Origin: Diploptera punctata | Lineage: Eukaryota; Arthropoda; Insecta; Blattodea; Blaberidae | DNA: 64,000 nt | Assembly (NCBI GenBank): GCA_030220185.1 | Contig: JASPKZ010007430.1 | Coordinates: forward strand, 1-64,000 | Direction of reading: 5' to 3' | Part shown: in pieces, positions 54,999 through 64,000 of the stretch | Layout: every line of letters starts with the position of its first letter | How positions within the stretch are numbered: the first letter of the stretch is position 1 | Position numbers and translations under genes: made by a program | Notes under the pieces: generated by a model | What the model was told of the DNA's origin: nothing | What the model saw: only the letters and a program-made list of their open reading frames with translations | The model's database searches: none

Positions 54999-57169
54999 TT
55001 CCCCCCCCTAAATAAGACTGTAGGGTTGAAAAACCGAAAGTCTTTTTTCCTTCTAGGATATCTCTCGCCTCTCGGGGGTTTTGTCCTGACAATTATCTTA
55101 TTAACTCAACTTTAAGTGGGAGTGGAACTGACGTCATCAATTGGCGATTCCATCTGTCCTGGAAGTATATTGTTCTCATCCTAAGAGGTTAGATCGTTTT
55201 TTATTTGTAAATTGCCCCGGATACCTTTAATTGCATCGAAATATCGATAAGATCTGTTTGCTTAGTGAGAGCACTATACAAAAAAAAAACAAAAATCACA
55301 ATAATGTTTATGGCTGAAAACAACACAAAAAAAGAAAATAATATCGTCTATAAAAACATTCTTCTCGTCTTCGTTCTTCTTCCTTATTTAAACCTTCTGT
55401 GGTTTATTTTGAAACGACGCACTTTCACTGTTATCCAATATCCGACGCACTTAACAACATTCCGTTTCTTTTTGTTATTCACTTTGACGGTTTCTATTTT
55501 TTGTGATACACTTTGACGGTTCGATTCCGTGAACCGGATCACTTGTAAAAAAAAAGATATAATCAGAACTGTGGTGTCTGCTGGGGCTAGCTTGGAGGTC
55601 CAGGTTCGTGTCTGCTTGCCTCGATGGAGGATGCGATGCTCTAATGCTCGAGTTCGTTGTTCATTTTCAGCTGCCGTTGGTCCAGGTAGGCCTTTATTTT
55701 TAGTTATGCCTTGTTTCTTTGAACAAAACCCAGTTAGGTCCAAGGAGAACTTGTGAAAGGTTTGATAGGAATTAATCTTGATGTGGAGTTTGTTTTCTTG
55801 ACTCTTCTATAGAAAATTTTTGGAATGTAGGATGTTAGGCCAAGGTTTGGCGTTGGAGAAAGTCATTATTATGTTTTATAATTGCCTGGGTTTGTTCTTT
55901 ACTGCTAATGAGGTGTTTGCCTCAGTTGATTGCGAGTCTGGACATTCACCCTTCTTATGCTCCGACACGAGGTGTGTAGATGGTCCTGGCAGCTGCCCTG
56001 CGTCCTTAGATGTACAGGGTGCGGTTGATCCTTGCAGCGTTATGCTGCCCTCGTCCTCAGATGTATAGGGTGCTCCGTGAGTCTGGCCCTACTTAATCTG
56101 CTTCCCATCTTGTGGTGTCGTGGTGGTGGCCGCAGATCCAGGCGTGAAGCTGCAATCTTATGGCATTTGTTAAAACTTGGGAAAACATCAATTATGGGTT
56201 TGGTGGTTATCCCGTACTACATGGGTCCGCATCCTCTTTATCATTCCTGGTCATTGAATGTTTAATTTACCTCATTGCATATTAGACGTCCTGGCTTTAG
56301 ATCTCCTTGTTATCTACATGTATTGTTTAGTTTGGTGCACCCATGTTCCTATTTGTCCTTTATAGCTAGCCTCAAGTTACAAAGGAAATGCTCTTATGTT
56401 TTTGGTCTTATGATTTCTCATGAATCATTTACGCCCTTATTGCAATTCAGGTTTTACTAGGTTCAAAAGTTGTCAGTATCTCACCGTATCTTACCGCCTG
56501 TTTTCAACTTTCCATTGCTTGCTAAAATTTTCAAATTTGCTTTCCCTCTCTAGAGTCCTGAGTTCGATCGAGTGTGCTCGCCTACACATAAATCGCTAGG
56601 GCTTTAAGATGTAACTACTACTTTGTACGATTATGTAACCTGAATTCCGTATATCATTCCCTCGTGAGGTCCTGATTGTGAGAGCATTTCCTTTCTTCTA
56701 TCCGGGATGCGTCCTGTGCATCTTAATTCTCTCGCTTCTACTCTGCCTGTCGATTTCCCGTTTTACAGCCTACAGAGTTAACTTATTAAACATGCATCTT
56801 TGCGTCTTAAATTCCCTCGCTTCTAATCTGTCTGTCGTTTTCTTGTGTTACAGCCTACAAAGTTAACTAAACAAAAATGCGTCTAAATGGTGTTGTTTCC
56901 TTAAGTCCTTCCGAATTCGTTCGGCAATATTTCCTTACGCCCTTCCTGATTCGTTCGCAATATCTCATCTGGTTTCTTGAATTTCTGCATTTCATTTTCT
57001 TTTCATAACTCCCGATTATGCGTGGACTTTATTCCGTGTCTTGGGTCCCCATCTTACCTATGGGTTTAACCTCTCCCTTTTTATTTCTTATCCTTTGGTT
57101 TCCTTTTAATTTCCATTTACGTTTTTGAGTTAATTCCTGGTCTCATACGTGTAGATTTATTCCCTATCT

Positions 57170-58010
57170 TACTTATGGTTTTAACCTCTAAGTTCATGTC
57201 CAACCCTATGGGTTTAACCTCTCATTTTCATGTACAACCCTATGTGTTTAACCTCTAATATCGTGTACAACCCTATGTGTTTAACCTCTAATTTCGTGTA
57301 CAGCCCTATGTGTTTAACCCCTAATTTCCTGTAGTACCTTATGAGTTTGACCTCTATTTGCGTGTACTATCCTTATGTGTTTAACCTCTAATTTTCTGTA
57401 GTACCTTATGTGTTTAACCTCTGATTTCTGTGATCTCCCTTTATGTACTACCTTAGGTGGTTATCCTCTAATTTTGTGTACCCTTTATGAACTTAACTTC
57501 TAATTCCATGTATTCCTTATGTGTTTAAACTCTAGTTTCTTGTATTTCTTGTGTGTTTAATTTCTGATTTACACGCACCCCTATGTGTTTAACTTCTAAT
57601 TTCCCGAGATCTCCTTTTATGTATTACCGTATGTGTATAACTTCTAATTTTCCGAGATTTCCTTATATGTATTACCGTATGTGTTTAAATCTCTAATTAC
57701 CCAATATCTCATTACCTAATGTTTTTAACTTCTAATTTTCTGCAGTGCCTTATGTGTTTAACCTCTTTTGTATGTAATATTCCTACTTTCTTGTATTGCT
57801 TATGTGTTTAACCTCTTTTGTATGTAATATTCCTACTTTCTTGTATTACTTATGTGTTTAACCTCTCTTCCTACTTTCTTGTGTTACTTACGTGTTTAAC
57901 CTCTCTTCTTACTTTCTTGTATTACTTATGTGTTTAACCTCTCTTCTTACTTTCTTGTATTACTTATGTGTTTATCCTCTTTTGTATGTAATATTCCTAC
58001 TTAGGTCAAT
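57170..58010. repeat. Minisatellite of about 30-bp units (ATGTGTTTAACCTCT)
   Basis: Roughly 25 diverged units built on TATGTGTTTAACCTCTAATT and a variable TGTAGTACC/TGTATTACT part. They become more homogeneous near 57770-57970. Confidence 0.88.
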
Positions 58011-58234
58011 CTGTATCTCTTGGCTCTACTCGTCGATCGCACAATCGTAATTATATATGTTTCCTTTAGTATTTTTCTTCTAGTGTCTCGACGTTTCTGA
58101 CGTCCCTGACTATTATTCGTTGTCCCTTCGTTATGACCATATCCATGTGTGCGTACGTCTTTTTCTTCGCGGTTTTCCTGGCATCCTGTCCTTCCTAATT
58201 CTATCCTTTTATTTTGTCTCTCCTTAGTAAGCCT

Positions 58235-58460
58235 GTTGGTGCCTCAACGTCCGCTACTGCGTCCAGAAGGGAATTAAATCCTATCCTCCCAGACGGGGTC
58301 CGTCTCTTGCTCACCTCACTTCCTAACTTCGGGTTCATTAGGAACTCTGTTGGTTCCTCAACGTCCGCTACTGCATCCAGAAGGGAATTAAATCCTATCC
58401 TCCCAGACGGGGTCCGTCTCTTGCTAACCTCAGTTCCTAATCCCGGCTATGTATCCTTGG
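58235..58460. repeat. Two tandem 114-bp units
   Basis: CCTCAACGTCCGCTACTGC starts the copies at 58242 and 58356. Both contain CCAGACGGGGTCCGTCTC, itself a small hairpin. Confidence 0.85.
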
Positions 58461-58469
58461 GGTGGGTTA

Positions 58470-59020
58470 GCCAATTCACCTTGCACGACCATGAAGACCA
58501 AGAATGGCTCGACCTCCGACAACGGTGACTCGGTTATCCCTTGCACGACCACGAAGTGGAGGCCGGGATGCTCCCATCTTCGTCAACAGTGACTCGGTTC
58601 CTTCCTAACCCCACCCCTCTCATCTTCGCGATTCCTGTCTCGCTATTTCTCCTGTCGGGTGTGCCAGCGAATTCACCTTGCACGACCATGAAGACCAGGA
58701 ATGGGCTCGACCTCCGACAACGGTGACTCGGTTATCCCTTGCACGACCACGAAGTGGAGGCCGGGATGCTCCCATCTTCGTCAACAGTGACTCGGTTCCT
58801 TCCTAACCCCACCCCTCTCATCTTCGCGATTCCTGTCTCGCTATTTCTCCTGTCGGGTGTGCCAGCGAATTCACCTTGCACGACCATGAAGACCAGGAAT
58901 GGGCTCGGCCTCCGACAACGGTGACTCGGTTATCCCTTGCACGACCACGAAGTGGAGGCCGGGATGCTCCCATCCTATCAACAGTGACTCGGTTCCTTCC
59001 TGACCCCACCCCTCTCATCC
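58470..59020. repeat. Tandem units of about 198 bp (two and a half copies)
   Basis: CACGACCATGAAGACCA occurs at 58484, 58681 and 58879. Each unit also has an internal half-repeat (CACGACCACGAAGTGGAGG) and two GTGACTCGGTT motifs. Units 2 and 3 are nearly identical, so recent expansion is likely. Confidence 0.9.
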
Positions 59021-60057
59021 TGCTGCCTCAGGATTAACCTTAGGGAGAGCCTTCTTGAACTCATGGACGCCGCCTCATCGGAAAAGTGGATTTTATCCTA
59101 ATCTTTTTGATGGGGTTCCCCTATCGCCCTCATCACTCCCTAAACCCGGGTATCATGACAGTTTTCCGTGGGTCTCTTTGCCCGTAATTGTATTGTGCTT
59201 TCATTTGTTTCTATGTTTCCTTGTTCCTCTCTTAATTTCCTTTATTGTTAATTCTCCGATGCCTATCCTTCCCTAAACAACGATGTTCCATATGGTCCCT
59301 AACGTCAGTGCCAAGCCGGCAAGGTTTTATGGCCAGTGCCCCAAGATCATTTTGGAGTTCTCAGTCTCTAGATCATGTCATAACGGGGGTGCCCCACCTT
59401 CCGACTTGCACCTGTCTAGCTTGTTGGCGAAGTGTTCAGGCAACTCGCCAAATTTTCGAGGCCAAAACCTCTCCAATAGGGTCCTTAGTCCTTCCCAACT
59501 TGTATCCCCGTGTGCGACTATGTAAAAGTTTCATCTCTGTTTGTGTATTTCTCACGTTACCTAGCCTAGATTGACCTAAGTTGTAGCCTATCCTTTTATT
59601 ATCCCTCGTAGGCCTAAATATGAAGAGTCTTAAGCGATCTAGTTTTCATCTATTATCGTAATATGTCATATCCCATGTGTATGTGTGTCTACTACTCGAC
59701 TGGTCACTAGCCCTAACTGACATGGAACAAGGCTCGCAGTACAAGAGAGTCTAGGCGCCATTAGGCCCTCCAAACTTTACGAAGCCAGTCCATCTCAGCA
59801 GGGTCCATTGCCTGCAGAGTGTATTATTTGTTGTGTCATACTTAGTAATAGTATTTTGTGTAACCCCTGGGTTCCCATTTTGAAATTCCACCCTCTACTA
59901 GATCGGATAAAACACCTCACAGATTGCCAAGTACCTTTTATATTTTAAGTGCATCATTCACTGAATTGTAATTCCTACTAAGTTTCCATGCCCCTCTTCC
60001 GTTCTCTTTCATTTTATGCATAAACATAAGTCATATTTTTGGTAGTTCGCTCTTATT

Positions 60058-60312
<255 letters not shown>

Positions 60313-61982
60313 CTTTCCGGGTGATTCATTATTACTATGTTTTTTACTAAGTTTCAGGATCTTCATTAATATTAATAGTTTTATTTCTCACGTGGATATC
60401 ATAACTAGTCTCTAGTATCCTATCCTTGAGGGTTATTCGTCGATGTCTGTTTGTCAAGTATCCTAATTTTCACCCCCAAAAAAACCATGATACAGCCGAA
60501 AAGGAAACATTTCTGGGAATAAGTCTATTCTTCCTTTTATCATTTCTGTAAGCATCAGTCTACTGTTATCACTTCTGTAAGCATCTTGGTTTTACCTCCC
60601 CTCCGTAATCCTCACTAGCGGAGCTCTATGATTATGCCCAAACTCCGTTCTCATCTTCCATACGAGCTCTCTTATTTATACAGAATTTCCATTCTTTGTT
60701 TCCGAAACCTAAATCTGAATTACGGATCAAGCGAGTCCTCCCTTAATTGCGCTAGCCTCCTTGACATTACTTTTGATTTATTTGACTTATGATTTAGAAA
60801 CGTCTCACATTGTAGTCGAAATTTTCACAGAATGCGCCCGCCGGCATTGTTGTAAATCTCTCAACACCGCATGAGAGGTTAATAAAATAAAATAATTTTA
60901 AGTTATTATTTTACCTGAAGTTCGGTCGTCTTCCTTTCTATGAGTCTCGAATTGGAAATCCCTCAGTAATGTTATTTCCCTTAGGGAGGTGTGTGGTTTC
61001 GGATCTGTTTTATTAATCTCAATTCCCGCTTTTGATCGAGTTCTCTCTAATTTATCCGAAATTTCCATGCCCCTTTTCCATACTCTCGGTTTCGGAACTA
61101 GAATCTACATCCCTAATTAGGCGCGTTGTTATTTTTGTGATTGCGTTAATTCTCCATTCCCCTCTCTTGCTCGAGTTCTCATTTATTTCTCCTAAGTGTT
61201 CATGCCCTTTGTTCATTCTCTCGGTTTTCAAATCTAAAATCCCTTTGATTGCTAATATATGCCACTTTATTTTCTGTTACTGACATGGGACTTTACGTGG
61301 TTATTTACTTGAAATACGCTTTCCGATGCAAGAAAAAGAATAATATTTATTTCCCTGTAAATGTACATAGTATAAATTGTCCATATTCCTAATGTAGTCG
61401 TATTTTGAAGTCCCTATCTATGTGGTTAATCTAAACTTTACCCAAAATAAACACATTCCAGACTCTGCTGAAATTTACAGCTATGTGACCTCCTAAGGCA
61501 CTCAGACTTCGTGCACGTAGGAAGACGTGACTCAAAATAAGATGGTGATTTTCCAATTTTTCACGCTGGTAAGTTCATATTTTTATATTATTCCGAAACT
61601 CCTATATTCTTGAACTTCCTTAATATTATTATTATTATGTGTCATCCTTTTTCTTCCATTACCTTTTATTATGAACGTATGGTTTGTACCCGAACTTCGT
61701 GTGATGATTATTATTATAGTGTGTGTTTTATTATTATTAAATTTAAATCACTCAGTTAGTAGTTCTTTCTGTTTCAAGTCTACTTCTCGATTTTTAACTG
61801 AAAACGTTCCTAAATATAATATGGTGCTCGCCATACCATCATATAACCCAGAATACATTTCCAGCGCAAATCGGTATTATTTGCCTCATGCCCTGTCTTG
61901 TTAATGTCGCACGGTAGGCGGTTGTAACTTTAATCGGTTTTAAAATTTCTTCGATATATTTAGTATGAATATTTATTTCTAC

Positions 61983-62290
61983 TAGCATAGTGGTTAAAGC
62001 ACTGCGCTACAAGCCGAAAAGTTGGGGGTTCAAGCCCCGGTGTGTTTTTAGGATTCTTTTTCTGACCTAAACCTTCTGGCGGCACTATGGCCCTGGGATC
62101 AATTCAGCCTCTAACTGAAGTAAGTACCAGATTCTTGTTCTGGGTAAAGGGCGGCCGTCACGCGGGGCTGATAACCCGGCTGACATTAAGTGCCGATTGT
62201 CTGGAAATATTGGGAGCCCTAACATTTCCGTTACCTCAAAATCTCCGGTAGGGGAAATATGTTTCTTTAAATGTTACTTTATTATTATTT
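61983..62290 (+). mobile_element. tRNA-derived SINE, family B
   Basis: Head CTAGCATAGTGGTTAAAGCA, B box GGGGGTTCAAGCCCCGG, body CTGGCGGCACTATGGCCCTG and GGGCGGCCGTCACGCGGGGC. It is nested in the LTR element, so that lineage acquired the SINE after or during its formation. Confidence 0.88.
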
Positions 62291-63179
62291 TTTACGGTTA
62301 TTACTCTATTCCCAAATCCTCTGATTTTTAGGTTTTCCAACTCCCTAACTATTTTCCTGCTAGTTTTCGGTTATTCTTTTTGTAATTAAATTTTTATAGT
62401 CTTATTATTAGACTAATTGTTAATTTATTTTCCCAATATAAATCATTCACTGCAAGTTATAATGCGGTTCCTTGAGCTTTACGTGGGCCAAGAATAATTA
62501 TCAGTGTGGATGCACGAGTCGCTACATGGGGACTTAAATATCAATCGATTTATCTTCCTTGTATTTATGTCAATATTATTTTTGATTATTAGCCCGAATA
62601 TAAGTAGAATTTTATTTGATTGAGGTGGATAGAGTTAGTTTCCTACGGGGTGGCTGTAATGTTTAATATAGACTCCGTTAGAAGGCTCTGTAGTCATCGT
62701 GGCCATTTTGATAAACAAAAAAAATATAATAGACGTTAGCCAACTTCCTAGTTCTTTATCCTAACAACAAAACCTAGTTAATAAACCATAGATTAATTTT
62801 TCGTATCCTATCTCTATCCATGATTCAGTAAGATATCCAAGATCGTGTTTTTACGTGAATATATATATAAAAAATGAATGTTTACATAGTACCAATCGTA
62901 TTTAGTGCATTAGTGGCGTAAGTATAAGATGTGTCCGCCATCTTGTTTGCTTTAATCTATTGCCCTTTTCAAAAAAATATAAAAATTTCAATATAACAAA
63001 AAATTTCCAATCTAGTGGCGTGTAAAGCAACCTATGATCCCTTGGGCTTATCTCTCGTGGTGATGCTTTCAGAAATGATTTATGTATACATGTGATCGTG
63101 CCACGTCTTACCGATAGACGAAATAATAAAATATTGTCATTATACACGTACAATTATTAGCATTGGATGAGATATCGCC

Positions 63180-63605
63180 ACACAACAACAAAAAAAATAC
63201 TAAAATTATAACACTCTACAAAAAGAAATATCATAACCTAGGTTAACAACAACAAAACAAACAAAAAAAAAATATCCTCTAACTGAAACAACACCAAATT
63301 AATTCATAAACCTTATGTGTATCAAAAAATCAAGTTCTAAAATGAACATAAAACATAACCTATAAAGAAATAACATCTCTATGAAAAAAAACATCAACAC
63401 CACCACAATTTACCGTACATATCCCAAAAGTTTTACCCATTGCAAAAAAAACGTAATTATGCCCAGAAAAATAAACATTTGTAGAAAAACATAAAAAAAC
63501 CATAACCTAAAAACAGCGATATATCCAAAATTTACCCATTGTCTATAAACATCCTAAAATTTGATCCAAAAACAAAATAAAATAACCTAAAGCCAGTTAA
63601 TAATG
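63180..63605 (+). other. A-rich non-coding tract
   Basis: Many A runs separated by CATAACCTA-like strings (CATAACCTA occurs at about 63230, 63352 and 63500). Part of the LTR element's internal region near its 5' LTR. No frame. Confidence 0.6.
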
Positions 63606-63819
63606 ATGTCCCAAAGTTAAAGCTTTTCTGGTTTCTCTCTGTTTTAAAGACATAGTTTATTCATTAGTACCGAATTTGACTCCGATCGAAAAAAACCTGT
63701 AGATTTTTACTGTATACGAATTGAAGGTTAATTTTGTGGTTTAAGGTTCGTTTCTTTATCCGTGAATATAATAGAACATTATTTTCACGAATATACCACC
63801 AAGCTGCCATCCACTTATT

Positions 63820-64000
63820 ATGCGGGCGCGTCTGTTAAGCCCCTGCGTAAAGATAGCGTTAAGTTCACTATGGTTTAAGTGGTCTTTGGCCCGAGCGGTT
63901 GGCCTTGGTTTTGGAGGAAAAGTTCTACAATTAAACATGTTAAATCACAGTAAACGAAAAATAACATCATTTATTAAAATAAATACCAAACATAAAGAAA
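63820..64000 (-). mobile_element. 5' LTR of the same element, cut by the window end
   Basis: Identical to 54121-54301 over its visible length. It continues past 64000. Its identity to the 3' LTR indicates a young insertion, with the caveat that only about a fifth of the LTR is visible. Confidence 0.78.

Noticed and set aside
58214..59574. Frames of 60-109 codons in the GC-richer part of the LTR element
   Set aside because: They repeat with the 114- and 198-bp minisatellite units, and no protein family is recognisable.

Overview
The window looks like arthropod genomic DNA, most likely from an insect with a large, AT-rich, repeat-dense genome. The evidence is long introns with consensus splice sites, arthropod-type Ly-6 exons, Tc1, hAT, pogo, mariner and Mutator-like DNA transposons, RTE-like LINEs, a Penelope fragment and several tRNA-derived SINE families. 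A cockroach or related polyneopteran would fit, but I cannot prove that from sequence alone.

Host coding sequence is sparse. I can support two exons of small cysteine-rich Ly-6/three-finger proteins on the + strand. One is a terminal exon at 234-444 (gene A). The other is an internal exon at 52202-52369 (gene B). Their phases are complementary, as expected for paralogues with the same gene structure. A 54-nt candidate microexon (22974-23027) encodes an acidic repeat and is in the phase that could join directly to the 52202 exon. A TATA-plus-initiator match lies at 9011-9045. If these belong together, most of the window is the introns of gene B. No signal-peptide exon was found.

Layout. 0.2-0.45 kb: Ly-6 terminal exon. 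0.5-2.5 kb: trinucleotide repeats and an inverted LINE-end pair. 2.85-3.54 kb: unusual array of short hairpins. 4-7 kb: diverged duplications and SINEs. 7.2-8.8 and 15.1-16.7 kb: two full-length dead Tc1 copies with TA duplications. A third, 5'-truncated copy lies at 33.3-34.5 kb. 11.8-14.4 kb: LINE RNase H remnant split by a SINE, a hairpin-ended repeat and a 361-bp tandem duplication. 17.8-20.5 kb: three large inverted repeats, one carrying tRNA-like sequences. 23.6-28.3 kb: Mutator-like pseudogene split by a hAT element with an 8-bp duplication, then a pogo-like remnant. 29.2-45.1 kb: LINE graveyard, with a nearly intact RTE-like element at 29.65-32.94 kb. 46.5-49.5 kb: tandem units with tRNA-like modules, plus a Penelope GIY-YIG remnant. 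50.2-53.7 kb: LINE, HTH-transposase, mariner and SINE remnants around the Ly-6 exon. 54.1 kb to the end: a large LTR retrotransposon on the minus strand with no recognisable gag-pol.

The best candidates for something undescribed are: (i) a repeat chassis of about 295 bp whose conserved sequence lies on both sides of three different tRNA-like modules, arranged as a palindrome at 18.6-19.3 kb and as tandem arrays at 46.8-48.2 kb; (ii) the non-coding LTR element of at least 9.9 kb, with LTRs identical over the visible 185 bp; and (iii) the hairpin array at 2.85-3.54 kb. All are sequence-based inferences without database support.
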